64,000 nt of DNA from Hedera helix (lineage: Eukaryota > Streptophyta > Magnoliopsida > Apiales > Araliaceae), in assembly GCA_947179155.2 (NCBI GenBank), contig OX359273.1, forward strand, positions 10,219,501-10,283,500. Reading direction: 5' to 3'. The position numbers and the translations under genes are program-made. This document shows, piece by piece, positions 35,335 through 46,950 of this stretch (the stretch's first letter is position 1; each line of letters opens with the position of its first letter). Under the pieces are notes generated by a model. The model did no database searches. It saw only the letters and a program-made list of their open reading frames with translations, and was not told the origin of the DNA.

Positions 35335-35637
35335 ATATTTTTGTAATGTAATGAAATGAACATGACAAAGAAAAGACACCAGATGCATGCCAGTGATAGT
35401 ATATATTCATGATGCAAGACAATTGTAATTATATCAATTTAAAATATGATGATGATATGTTTGTTAATGGAATCGAATCATTATATGTGAGTATCATCTT
35501 CGATGTCATCGCTGGATATCGCTTCTAACAAAATTGCATTGCATCGTTATTACCGGCTATAGAATTGCATCGTCATCATTGTTAAAAGGAAGTATTCTTA
35601 TTTTGCTTACTCTTGACTTCTCATTTAGTTTAACTTT
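35335..35637 (-). other. H 3' UTR, left part
   Basis: Non-coding and rich in gaattgcatcgtcatcat-type words, also found at 39928-40000 and 50370-50480. These are the parts of the H 3' UTR left on either side of insertions D and F. Confidence 0.6.
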
Positions 35638-37098
35638 TGTAACGCTTCCGAGATCTCATATTCCCTTAATTAAGTCCAATTATGTCTGGATAAGATAATC
35701 ATTAACTTTAAACCACATTAACTGGAATCTCGTGTGTTAAAACATAACATTTAATCTTTGAAACCATTCAGTTGACCATAATGCGGTCCATATTTTATTT
35801 TTTATCTTACATTCCTTACCTGTCTCAGGATCGCAACGCTCACTTAACATTCATTAGCCCTTAGGTCAAATATTTATTATTTGTGACCTAATATATTACC
35901 ATTCACAATCATATAATATATATTTCACATAACTTGTAAATAAAAATTTCGCCATGATTTATCCATACATGGCCCTGTTTACTTATGCCCTTACTGTACC
36001 TGGTCCTGATCACAAATACCTGTATATAAACATTTATAACATATATGTGAGTTTCATTATATATAAACTCGCCTTATAACAATACAGTCACCTTAACCTT
36101 TTACCACATTTCTCTGACTAATACAAACAGGCATTTTCAATCCCTATGGATTTACAAAACATTAATTCCCTTGTTAGCGACTAAGTTTATAATTAAAAAC
36201 CTAGATGTTATGTACATATACCATTATAGGTTTAAAATTATCTTGTTTGCTTGCACATGACATAATTTTCATACAACAAATTTCTTCATACGTATCAATG
36301 CATTCACCCTGCTTTACCTTTAGCTTCACCAGAACTTTCGGCCTTCTCGTACTTTACTTGAAAATATTAGTTCATAGCAAGAGTGAGCACAAAGGCTTAG
36401 CAAGTCAATAAGTTAACACCTTTTATGCTTGCAATTTATATTCATGCGTTATGCATCTTTTACTTTACTATGTTATGCATAAATGCCACATATTTCATCT
36501 AGCAGTTAAAACACATAGTTGTATGTAGTGCACATCTGAACATTTAATGTCATATAGTTCACGTAGAACAATTATCACGTTTAAGTCTGAAAAACTTGCA
36601 TGTACGCTTTTATACTTAACCTTTACTTCCTTGCTTGACTATTTTATCCTTCCTTGCATCGGGTTGCTAGTCCGAACTTTATTTGTAAACATTGAATCTA
36701 TATACATCATTATAGGATCATAAATCTTTACATAATTCATTTCACTTAAACCATAATTAATAGACCATTAGTCTCTAATCATTTCACATTTGATGTATTA
36801 TCCCTTACATAGGTTAATAATAAATCCTAGCTCGTTCCCGACCTTTTTCATAACCCTTCACATGGTTTGACTTAACTTTAGGCATGTTATATTATATCAT
36901 TCATTATACCTTAACACTCTTTACATTGATCATTATTATCAATTCTAGGGTTTATATAACTTATTTCTATCATCCTACATCAAAATATAGCTTTTTGGAA
37001 GCTTAAAAAAATTTCAAATGCAGAGCAATTTTGCCCTGGCGCCATCAGAGCTCGCTGGCCTCGAAATCTCCTAAGCCATGAACAGTACATTGCACCCC

Positions 37099-37128
37099 GG
37101 CGCAATGTTTAGTGCAAAACATTGCGCC
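37099..37128. repeat. Perfect hairpin in LTR D
   Basis: GGCGCAATGTTT, a 6-base loop, then AAACATTGCGCC: 12-bp perfect arms. A third partial copy (ggtgcaatgtt) follows. Related imperfect versions occur in both K LTRs (19815 and 31675). Confidence 0.85.
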
Positions 37129-39672
37129 TAGGTGCAATGTTCAGAATAAGCATTTTTTATTTTTGCACTACTTTTGCCCATTTTTAACTCCTTCGTCTTA
37201 CATCCAATTAAGCTCAAATTTAGACCACATCTAGACCTTACTACCTAGTATTTTACAAAAAATACTACTTGGCACATTTGACTCCTTTAAATCATCAAAG
37301 CAATCGCCCTTAGGAGGGCGTTTTAAAATATTTCAACACTTGGAAAAAATTTCAACTTTAAAACTCAATTTTTCCAACTTTGTGATTTTTGGCCAATTGT
37401 TTCCAAACTTCATTCCAACACTTGATATAGTTTACTTGGGTCATATATGACATGTTCAAACTTTTAAAATCATAAAACTTCGTACGAGACGAGATTTGTC
37501 TTTTAAAATCCATTTCGAGTTCAAACGGTCGATTTCGATCGTTCGAAACTCATTTTCATTCTAATTCTCATCCGTTGATTACCAAATCAATATAGACACA
37601 TGTAATAACATAAAACTAAGTCATTTGACTCTATTTTACCTTTAATTTCTCAAAATTGCCAAAAATCACCTTTAGTTTGAATTTCGTTAAATTTCATTAA
37701 CTTTTCATTTCCAAAACTTTTGTTATTCTTGACCCCTTTTAGCAGGACTTGATTCCAACATGTCATTCAACACTTATAACACATATTTAACTTGTACGAA
37801 CCTTCAAAACATTATAATTTTTTTTCAAATGAACTTATTTTTTCAAATGACTCGTTTTAGGCATCGGCGAACATTTTAAAATATTTAAAATCTTCAATTG
37901 TCGCCATAAATGCCAAATGACTTTCAAATCATTCCAAACACGTGTATTAACATCAAACTTAGCTTTTTGGCCTCATTTAAATACCAATTACACTAAATGG
38001 CCAAAATTCACATATTAGTGGCATTTTTACCAACTTAACAAATTCCAATTTTAAACTCAACTTGACATTTTGAACTTCACACACCACATAGGCTACCATA
38101 TATACCTTTAACAACTTTGTAAGTCCATATTGCTTATATATGCACATTTTAATGCACTTTACGGATTACAATTTGGTTTACATAGAAAATATAGCCTAAT
38201 ATTGAAATCTTTTCACACCATAACATATTTTCAACCATATACTAGCTTAAAATGCTATCTAGCATGCAATTTCTCATGCTTCTAACATATTCAACCTTCT
38301 TAGCTAGGTTTTCATCAAATCCATCAACATATTACACATAATCAACTAACAAATCATGGTTTTTTAGTTTGAATCTAGACATGAATAGTACACCTCCTTG
38401 TTATACTACTTGAACACTTAGGGTTTCATTATAAATCACATGCATAACATATAAATCACATAATCAACATGTATCTCCATAGATACATGCATAGCTATCT
38501 TTGTTCTTGAATTTAAACACTTAAACATAACTTTTCATGACTTGAACAACATTATACCTTCTTTGAACTCATTTTCTTCATGAAATAAACCTTCTCAAGG
38601 TTGAATTCCCCACTTTATTAGCTACTTCTCACTTGGCTTGAACCCTTTTCTCTAAAATCCTTCATGGTTTCTTACAAACCCTAGCTCCCTTTCTCTCTTT
38701 CTTTCTTTGCTCTATCTTGCCAGCACTTTAAATGAAAGAAAAAATGAACTAAGATGGCTTACTACTTACATATATAATATATATATTGCTCCATCAACTA
38801 ACCATGCATTAATTAGTTTAACCATGCATGGTTAGGGTCACTTAGGACATTTCTCATTACTAAACAAGGATATCTTGGTCATTGCATCATTTTAGGACAC
38901 CAATGTTATTTCCTATATTGTCAAGGGCAATATGGTCATTATACCAAAAATCTAGAGAATTTAATCTCTCATTAAATCATAACTTACTTAATTTTTATCT
39001 AATTCAAGTTCTTTTTAATCCAAATTCATTTCATTAGGCTTGTACTTTATTCCATCATTAAATACTCCACAATTTGCTTATCCCATATCACTTGTCACAT
39101 TTAAAAAAAAATTGAATTCCATCAATTAATTATTGATAATTTCCACATTTCCAAGTTTGCATAACATTACATTTTCAACATCCCTTTTTTCTTGGGACAC
39201 ATTCCATCAATTCCAAATCCCGATATCATATATAATCAAATTACTCATTCTTTTCTATAAACTGTTTTCTCGAGAAGCGAACCTCGACCAGATTACAAAA
39301 ATCCATCGTCATTTATCCCTTTAGGCTCATAATACCCTTTTTACGACTTTACGTTCTTCCACGTATTTACATAATACACATAATGCTAATTCTCAACATA
39401 CAAACTATATACGTTCCTTCTACGCACTTTCAAGGTATCACATTCTGTATCTTCACATCATATACATGATTATCTTATTCAATCATTCATAAATATCAAT
39501 TTCTTAGTAACTCCAAAATATTCAAAGATCATCAATTTTATTATTCCTGTCACCTAGCCTTTCAAGGTCTATATATTAAACTTGTTATTAATTTTCATAA
39601 CTTAAACTTAATTTACACAGGCTTCCTTCATTTCCATTATTCTATAACTTTAAATCTTTCTTTCTTTATCCA

Positions 39673-39675
<3 letters not shown>

Positions 39676-39754
<79 letters not shown>
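39676..39754. repeat. (TA)n(CA)n compound microsatellite in LTR D
   Basis: About 50 bp of TA followed by about 29 bp of CA. Confidence 0.95.
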
Positions 39755-39757
<3 letters not shown>

Positions 39758-40277
39758 TTAGTCAACCACATAGGTCCTTGCTAGCACATTGATCACATAA
39801 TAGTTCATATTTAATCACATATTAATACATCATAGCCTTCTAGCCCAAGTTTTAATCTTCTAACCTTTACTTAAATAATCAAATTCTTATTTAAAATCCT
39901 GTAAAAAATCCGGGATGTCACAACTTTCGTTGGTTACCGTTTTCAATGGAATTGCATCGTCATCATCGTTAGAGGAAGCTATTCTTCTCTAGCTTAATCT
40001 TGAATTTTCAGCGTTTTTAACTTGTAAACGTTCTCCTTATTTTCAAACTTTTAGATCTCATGATAATTCATTATAAGTTTTTAGGGTTTTCGAATGCCTT
40101 TCTATAAGACCCCGAATTTTATGAAATACAAAATTTAATTTTTCTTCATATATTTCTTTTTTCTAAAACAGTAAGTGGTTAAATTGATAAAGTTAAAAGT
40201 TAAGGATGTTATGTGTAAATTATATTATGTCGGACAATATTCGTTTGGTCGGGGAATATTCGTTCTGTCGGGGAATA

Positions 40278-40300
40278 TTCGTACGACGGTGCCGTACGAA
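40278..40300. repeat. Hairpin in F U3
   Basis: TTCGTACG and CGTACGAA arms (8 bp) around a GC-rich 7-base centre. Also at 47101-47123 in the 3' LTR. It lies next to the gtcggggaatattcgt repeats, far upstream of the TATA box. Possibly an enhancer; inference only. Confidence 0.65.
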
Positions 40301-41049
40301 CCAATCATTGGTGGACCCCACAAAGAATAATTGTCGGATATAGAAAATGATATAAACAATTTTTAAATGGTCAATGGTACTATTACTTTTAATTGTTAAA
40401 ATATCCGATGGTAAAAGAATAGTAATATACGGTATTACAAGTAACATACGGTACTGCACAGTAGCACACTGCACACGGCAGTGCACAATGTTTCGTATTA
40501 TTAAACTGATAAAGTGGTTATCGTACAATATTTGACTTTATCGTCACATGCACAATAATTCATATTATTAAATTGATAATTGTCACAGTAGCATATGCAC
40601 AGTAATTCACATTATTGAATCAATAATTGTCATTACACAGTAACGTATGCTTTCTTTTACATACTTTCTGCATTATTGTTATCTCTATTATGATGTCGAT
40701 TAAACTGTTGTATTTCATTATTAATTGATTTGGTATTTAACTCAGAAAGCTAACTACGCTGTATTTATAACAATTAATCATAATAATAAATAAGTGTGAT
40801 TTATTGTTGAATAATTGAATTGATAAAGTTATTTGTTTATAATATAAAGTTAGGTGATATAAAATGAATGGTATAGATTAAAAATAATATATAATTTGAA
40901 ATGAATGGTGTAGATTAAATATGCTCTTTAAATTAATGGTTTAAATTAAAGAAATCTTAAAAGATGAAATGAATGGTATGGATTAAACATTATCTTGAAA
41001 TGAATAGTTTTGATTAAATTAGAAAATTTTGGTTATGATAAGATTTTTG

Positions 41050-41064
41050 GCAATAAATAGAGGA
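41050..41064 (+). promoter_or_regulatory. TATA box of F 5' LTR
   Basis: Sequence gcaataaatagagga. The 3' LTR copy is at about 47886-47900. It is the only good TATA candidate in the LTR and is followed by a C/T-rich probable start region (tcttacatac...ttccactctc). Confidence 0.55.
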
Positions 41065-41756
41065 CTTAACTTAAGAAATTTTTCATAACATTCTTACATA
41101 CATTTTCTTCCACTCTCTAAATACTTCTTTGTGTAAGTTCTCTCTAAGTGTTCTTAAGTCATTCCTAGTTTTGAAATCTTTTGCATTCTTCTTTGAATTC
41201 CCGAGTGGAATTTTCTTATGTACAGTAACTCTTTCGAAAAATCATAGTAAATTCATTATTTGTCAGAATTTAATGAATTGAAAGCTTGTCTCTTCAGTTT
41301 TTCGTCCTCTACAACTTTGAAGAAGGAAGTAAAGTCATCTAAAATCATCTTCATGCCTTAAAATACTAAAAACCGTAACCTATTCTGATTTTCGTCACTA
41401 TTTTCAGTCTTAGTTTTGAAAATTCATAACTCATTCATATTAACTCTGAATTGAGTGATTCTTGAGTCTATGTCGTCTATCTTTTCAAGAGTAACATTAT
41501 TTTAAAAATATAAAGAGATTTTAAAAACTCTAGAAGACTCAAAAGTCAGATTCTTTACTACTACATAAACAAACAAGGAAGGATTTGTTCGGCTATAAAC
41601 TTGTTTCACAATATCAAGGTAAGGAATATCATCTTATTTCATATTCTACTATTCAAACTTACTACAGTAAGAGAATATCATTATTTGATTCTCGAAAATA
41701 ATATCGTTTCTTTCTTACTCGTAAGATGTGCATTTTATTTTCATATATTAAATTGT

Positions 41757-42046
41757 GGGAATAACCTTACGGCGCGGATTACTGCCTGTTGGTGAATAAC
41801 CTTTCATATTCATTCTTTATTAATCTCTGAGAATAACCTTACTGCGCGGATTACCGCCTGTTTGGTGAATGACTCTTTGTATTCAATTTTTATTAAATTG
41901 TGAGAATAACCTTACGGTGCGAATTATCGCCTGTTGGTGAATAACCTTTCGTATTCGTTCCTTATTAATCTCTGAGAATAACCTGACTACACGGATTACC
42001 GCATGTTTGGTAAATTACTCTTTGTATTCATTTCTTATTTGTCTGT
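41757..42046 (+). repeat. 72-bp tandem repeat in F LTR (4 copies)
   Basis: Units begin gagaataaccttac at about 41757, 41829, 41902 and 41974. Each contains GCGCGGATTACYGCCTGTT and ggtgaat. The 3' LTR carries the same array at 48593-48882 (offset 6836). Confidence 0.85.
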
Positions 42047-43404
42047 TGTGGAAATAATTTGTTTACACGAATTATTACATGACACTTTTATTTCATATTT
42101 GTTTGTAATATCATTTTCTTTCATATTCGTAAGTGATACTATGTTCCTTTGTACTCATAAGGGATACCATCTTTTTCATCTTCCATTATTCAAACTTACT
42201 ATGGTAAGGGTTATTAATTTCCTTCACCTTTTGTTAATCAAACCTGCTACGGTAAGGGATATTATTTTCTTTCATACACCTAAATCGAAACTTATTATGG
42301 AACTATTGCTTCTATAATTCCTGAAAATATTATTTGTTCTATAATAGTTGCACTTCATCATTTCAATTGAACCATCCTATTTACGTGAACCTTTCTATTG
42401 AACTGTAACCGTTATTCTGAACTGTGGATCTTGAATATCATTTTTAAATTTCACTCCACATCATGTTGACAATTTGGACATTATTTGAATCTGCACAAAG
42501 TAAACTTCTGATACTTATTATTTATCGTATTTCTTCTGTTCATCCTTTATATCATTCTAATCATCCAAAATCAAGTTGTTGTGAATATCTGTGGTCGGGG
42601 GCACAGATGCGATATAATTGTTGAACAGATGATAGGTTAAAGGCGATATAATAGGTTAAAAGCGATACATCTATTCGGTGTCTTTTATGGCACGTGGTGA
42701 ATGTTCTCTTTGGCCCGTAGTGCAAAGATGAACTGTTGTTTGGTATGATTATGACCAAAGGCTGAATCTGGTATAATCATGATCGTTGGTGTTATATTGA
42801 ATGTCTTTGGCCCGTAGTGCAAAGATGAACTGTTGATCTGCATGATTATGATCAGGAACTGTAAATTGTATTATCTTGACTAATGGTATTTCAGATGATA
42901 AAAGTTGAGGATATTTTTTCTAAAAAGAGAACCGAGTGGACATTATAGTCTGCATTATTCTTCTAATAGATTGCTCATTCCACTGCTATTATTGATCTGA
43001 ACATTGTTCAAGAATTTAAACTACAGTTTTTGATATAAACCTTGTAGTCTATTGTATTCTATCAAGAACTCAACTGTTGAAGGCTAACGATAATTTACTT
43101 GTCATTATCTTAGTCATGATATTCTTTACTGGGCTATTTGAGCTCACCCTTTCTTTTGTTCCATTACTTTTCAATAGGAGATGAGAACGTAGCTGGGTCT
43201 AGCCGGGAAATGGAGTGAGAGTCCAAGGGATAGCTATCGTAGTCTTCACGTATTGTAAAATAATGTGATAATAATAGTGAAGACTTAGTTGTGTATTATT
43301 ATACACTATATTATTGAACGTTGTTCTACCTTGTAATAATTTTGTTGTAGTCTTTTGACAACTCAAGTTTGGGCTGTGTGGGCCTAGATTTGGGGGTGTC
43401 ACAG

Positions 43405-43417
43405 TTGGTATTAGAGC
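43405..43417 (+). other. F primer binding site (initiator tRNA-Met)
   Basis: TTGGTATTAGAGC one base after the 5' LTR; one C-to-T change from the usual TTGGTATCAGAGC. Confidence 0.85.
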
Positions 43418-43605
43418 TTAGGGAGATGGTCTTTAATGGAGATCTGAGGTTAGAAATAGGAGGGGAGAGACGAATAAGAATCAGTCACTAGTGTGTCCTA
43501 CGTAAATTAGATTTTTTTATATAAACGAATCAATTTGAATGTAGGAACAAGAAGTGATGAGTCAGTTTGTTTAAACTAACAATTATTTTGTGACCACAGT
43601 TAAAT

Positions 43606-43809
43606 ATGGCATATGAAAATCAAGAAGTTAACAATGGAGTGCCCGAAGCCAATGTAACTGAGAATCAAGAGGCCACAAACAATTCTTCTACAAACTCAGA
43701 GTTAAATCTTTTGCCTAAGGCAAAATTTATGCGTGTTTTATCCAATAAGGATGAAGGTGAAAGCTCTACTGCAGTCGTTCCAGATCCTTTATTAGAAGCA
43801 ATTAAATGA
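43606..43809 (+). pseudogene. F gag N-terminus, rest of gag deleted
   Basis: A 67-codon frame from ATG at 43606 (MAYENQEVNNGVPEANVTEN...), ending in PDPLLEAIK and a TGA. Position directly after the PBS leader fits the start of gag. The sequence itself is not a conserved block. The expected capsid block and CCHC knuckle are not found before the protease at about 44050; 43810-44040 shows only a broken frame. Confidence 0.55.
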
Positions 43810-44045
43810 TGTAATGAACTTGCAGAAATTATTACCTTTAATCTGCTCACTAATTGGAAGGATCATATCACTTGGTTATGCTCGATAACAAAGGATCAGA
43901 ATATATGGACTTTTTATATCAGTCTTTGGGATTTATGGTGTTCCAGCTATGATTTTCAAGATTATTTAAAAATGATGTTTCTATACTTTTGGGCATTACA
44001 ATTTAGAGGAATTCAGGTTAAGTTAGTCGTTATCGTGGAAACTGC

Positions 44046-44560
44046 AGTCTATCGAAAATACTATTCTTATAAAAATCATTGGTACGTTACTACTGATGAA
44101 GTTGAGGAATCCGAGAAACAGTTCGTTAGAGAATTATTTAGTGGTATTCCCATGGTTGAAATACGTGAAGATCCGAATGAAGTACTTGGGATTCGATTTG
44201 ACGATAACAGTCAAGAACTGAATGAAGTGATAATCGGTAAGCTATTTATAAATTCTTGTGAAGTTTATGCCATGTTAGATACTTACTCTACCCATTCTTT
44301 TATCTCACCTATATGTGCTCAACGTTTAAATTTGACTTCTGAAAACTTAGACTTTGACTTATTAGTTGAAACCCCATTAGGAAAAATGACCATTACATCT
44401 ACTGTCTATAAATCTTACCTAGTTCAAATCAACAACCTCACATTACCTGTTGACCTTATTTGAGGTGATTTCAAGAATTGATTGGTTGACTACCCATCAT
44501 GCTAAAATTGATTGTTTTCATAAGATTATTAGTTTTCATATTCCTAATAAACCTGTCATG
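44046..44560 (+). pseudogene. F retropepsin-like protease, active site altered
   Basis: The frame 43972-44463 contains EVIIGKLFINSCEVYAMLDT, then YSTHSFISPICAQRL and DFDLLVETPLGK. In the family the active site reads FDSGATHSFIS; here Asp is kept but the following SG is TY. The frame breaks at the TGA at 44461-44463 and continues in another frame as ISRIDWLTTHHAKIDCFHK (GMDWL...IDC block). It is normally the polyprotein-processing enzyme. Confidence 0.8.
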
Positions 44561-44599
44561 CAAATTCAAGTAACTAAACCATTAAAATCTATAACTATT

Positions 44600-44905
44600 A
44601 TTTCTAGCCATAAAGTCATTCGTTTATTGAAAAACGGATGTCAAACCTTTTTAACTCATGTCACTGATTTGAACAAAAACACGTCAAACTTGAATGATAT
44701 TCCCATTGTTAATGAGTTTCCTGACGTTTTCCTTAGGAACTTCCTGACTTACTCCCAAACCGTGAAATTGAATTTTGTATTGATCTTGAACCCGGTACCA
44801 AGCCCATTCTCAAAGCCCCATATTGAATGGCTCCCATAGAACGCCAAGAGTTAAAAATTTAATTATTAGATATCGGTATCATTCGTTCTAGTACAACACT
44901 TATAT
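44600..44905 (+). pseudogene. F reverse transcriptase N-terminal remnant, catalytic core deleted
   Basis: The frame contains VIRLLKNGCQTFLTHVTDL, IPIVNEFPDVF and LNPVPSPFSKPHIEWLP. These are the linker and first RT block (normally EFPDVF...TTPISKAPYRMAP). After a short broken stretch (44840-44905) the sequence passes straight into RNase H at SSEECEKSFQELKRRL. The segments with KKDGSLR, SGYHQ and YxDD are entirely absent, an estimated loss of roughly 0.5 kb. Confidence 0.85.
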
Positions 44906-44907
44906 CG

Positions 44908-45415
44908 AGCGAGGAATGCGAGAAGAGTTTTCAAGAACTCAAGAGGAGACTTGTTTCAGCTCCTGTTCTGACCATACAACCGGGATCGAGAGAATTTATC
45001 ATCTACAGCGATGCTTCAGGCAAAGGTCTAGGCTGTGTCCTTATGCAACATGAAAAGGTTATAGCTTATGCCTCTAGACAACTCAAAGATTATGAGAAAA
45101 ATTATCCTACTCATGATCTAGAGTTGGCAGCAGTCGTTTTCGCGTTAAAGATTTGGAGACACTACTTGTACGGAGAGAAAGTGGATATCTATACGGATCC
45201 TAAAAGTCTCAAGTATTTCTTCACCCAGAAGGAACTCAATATGTGACAACGACGTTGGTTTGAGCTGTTGAAGGATTATGACCACACAATACAGTATCAC
45301 CCGGGAAAGATGAACGTTGTAGCTGACGCTTTGAGCAGAAGATCTTATGCAAGTACAAGTGCACTGCTGACAACACAAAAGCGTATTTTGTACGACTTGC
45401 AAAAGATGGAGATAT
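44908..45415 (+). pseudogene. F RNase H, nearly intact apart from two stops
   Basis: Contains EECEKSFQELKRRLVSAPVL, FIIYSDASGKGLGCVLMQHE, KVIAYASRQLKDYEKNYPTH, DLELAAVVFALKIWRHYL, YTDPKSLKYFFTQKELNM, a TGA, then RRWFELLKDYDHTIQYHPGK and NVVADALSRRS. Catalytic Asp (YSDAS), Glu (LELAA) and Asp (YTDPKS) are present. The TGA at 45244-45246 replaces a residue that is Arg in the family. A TAG at about 45416 closes the frame before the integrase. Confidence 0.88.
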
Positions 45416-45639
45416 AGCTAAAAACACCAATGACCAACTTGAAGATTGCGCACGTACGAGTAGAACCAGTTTTAATCGATAAAATTAAAGCTGCTCAAGC
45501 TACTGATCCGGAGCTGATGAATATGATGAAGAAAGTACAAGAAGGTGCTATTCCTGAGGCAAGAATCAACGAGAAAGGAATACTTCGAGTTAATTCTTGA
45601 CTCTGTGTTCCTAACGACCCTGAATTAAAACATAAAATC

Positions 45640-46950
45640 ATGATGGAGGCACACAAAATGCCGTTTGCAATCCACCTAGGAGGTACCAAGATATATCAAG
45701 ATCTTCGACATACATTTTTGTGGAACAATATGAAAAGGGAGATTGCAGAGTTTATCTCAAGGTGCCTAACTTGTCAACGTGTCAAGACAGAACATCAAGT
45801 ACCTAAGGGTTCATTACAACCACTTGAGGTTCCCGAATGGAAGTGGGAACACATCAATATGGATTTCATGATGGGTCTTCCCAAAGTTTCTCAAGGCTTA
45901 GATGCAATTTGGGTCATCGTAGATAGATTGACCAAATCTGCTCATTTCTTGCCTATACGAGAAATTTTTTCACTTGAACGTCTTGCCGGTATGTACATAA
46001 ATAAGATTGTGAGATTGCATGGCATGCCAGTTTCCATAGTTTCTGATCGAGATCCTAGATTCACTTCACGCTTTTGGATCAGTCTACAAAAAGCTATGGG
46101 CACTGAACTACGTTTTAGTTCTGCATACCATCCTCAAACGGACGGACAATCGGAAAGGACGATCCAGACCCTCGAAGATCTTTTGAGACTTTGCGTACTA
46201 GACTTCAAAGGAAGTTGGGATAAGTACTTGTCATTGGTGGAATTTTCTTACAACAATAGTTACCAAGCAAGCATAGGCATGGCTCCATTCGAGGCTTTGT
46301 ATGGAAGAAAGTGTCGCTCTCCAATACGTTGGAATGAGGTAGGAGAAGCAAAATTGTTGGGACCCGAGTTGGTACACTTAACAACAGAAAAGATCCAAAT
46401 GATCCGACAACGAATACAGACCGCACAAGAACGACAAAAGAGTTATGTTGATCTTCATCAGAAAGATAAAAGTTTCAACGTTGGAGATCATGTATTCTTA
46501 CGTGTTTCTCCATGGAAAGGGGTTACGAGATTCGAAAAGAGAGGAAAGCTCAACCCTCAATTTATTAGCCCATTTAAAATTCTCAATCGAGTAGGAACCA
46601 TAACCTACAGACTAGCCCTACCACTAAGTATGTCTCGCATCCATAACATATTTCACATATCTATATTATGTAAATATGTGAAGGACCCAAACCACGTCAT
46701 TGAGTTAGAACCAGACGTTATAGCAGAGGATTTAACGTACAAGGAGGTGCCTATTAAGATCCTAGATAAGAAGGAGCAGATCCTACGCTCAAAGGTTATA
46801 TCTCAAGTTAAGGTTTTATGGAGGAACCAAGATACTGAGGAAATGAACTGGGAGCTAGAATCTGAGATGAAATCTAGGTATCCTTATCTCTTCGATATGC
46901 CATGTACGTCAATTTCGAGGACGAAATTTCATAAGGAGGGGAGGTTGTAA
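45640..46950 (+). CDS. F integrase with chromodomain-like tail, intact 436-codon frame
   Basis: Zinc-binding HHCC: H5, H12, C42, C45. Catalytic DDE: D75, D136, E172 with the canonical 35-residue D-E spacing. The post-core block EALYGRKCRSPIRWNEVGEA is followed by the GPY/F-like region near residue 300. The C-terminus (about 350-420) has LTYKEVPIKILDKKEQILRS, then KVLWRNQDTEEMNWELE and RYPYLF, a group II chromodomain as in Tekay/Del, thought to target heterochromatin. The frame extends upstream to a TGA at 45598, so the annotated Met is internal to the former polyprotein. The stop TAA (46948-46950) lies inside the first bases of the 3' LTR. The protein could be catalytically competent if expressed, but no RT is encoded. 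Confidence 0.9.
   Translation: MMEAHKMPFAIHLGGTKIYQDLRHTFLWNNMKREIAEFISRCLTCQRVKTEHQVPKGSLQPLEVPEWKWEHINMDFMMGLPKVSQGLDAIWVIVDRLTKSAHFLPIREIFSLERLAGMYINKIVRLHGMPVSIVSDRDPRFTSRFWISLQKAMGTELRFSSAYHPQTDGQSERTIQTLEDLLRLCVLDFKGSWDKYLSLVEFSYNNSYQASIGMAPFEALYGRKCRSPIRWNEVGEAKLLGPELVHLTTEKIQMIRQRIQTAQERQKSYVDLHQKDKSFNVGDHVFLRVSPWKGVTRFEKRGKLNPQFISPFKILNRVGTITYRLALPLSMSRIHNIFHISILCKYVKDPNHVIELEPDVIAEDLTYKEVPIKILDKKEQILRSKVISQVKVLWRNQDTEEMNWELESEMKSRYPYLFDMPCTSISRTKFHKEGRL
46931..46945 (+). other. F polypurine tract
   Basis: ataaggaggggaggt directly before TGTAAGACC. Confidence 0.88.

Larger units (their letters stand above)
35638..39922 (-). mobile_element. Solo LTR D (gypsy, chromovirus-like)
   Basis: Plus-strand ends TGTAACGC...GATGTCACA with a perfect 5-bp duplication ACTTT (35633-35637 and 39923-39927). 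4285 bp without coding domains. The ends resemble those of the L1 LTR (TGTAACAACC...GGTATCACA), whose PBS side is the left end, so D lies in minus orientation. Small frames inside (for example 36205-36411 and 34956-35150 nearby) have no recognisable homology. Confidence 0.87.
40103..43403 (+). repeat. F 5' LTR (3301 bp)
   Basis: Starts TATAAGACCCC (the TG start is mutated to TA; the 3' LTR has TGTAAGACCCC) and ends GGTGTCACA. U3 has short tandem copies of gtcggggaatattcgt (three in this LTR, two in the 3' LTR). A TATA-like caataaatagagg is at 41051. The R/U5 part contains a 72-bp tandem array and two copies of tggcccgtagtgcaaagatg (42712 and 42810). Open frames up to 104 codons recur in both LTRs but have no family I recognise. 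Confidence 0.9.
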
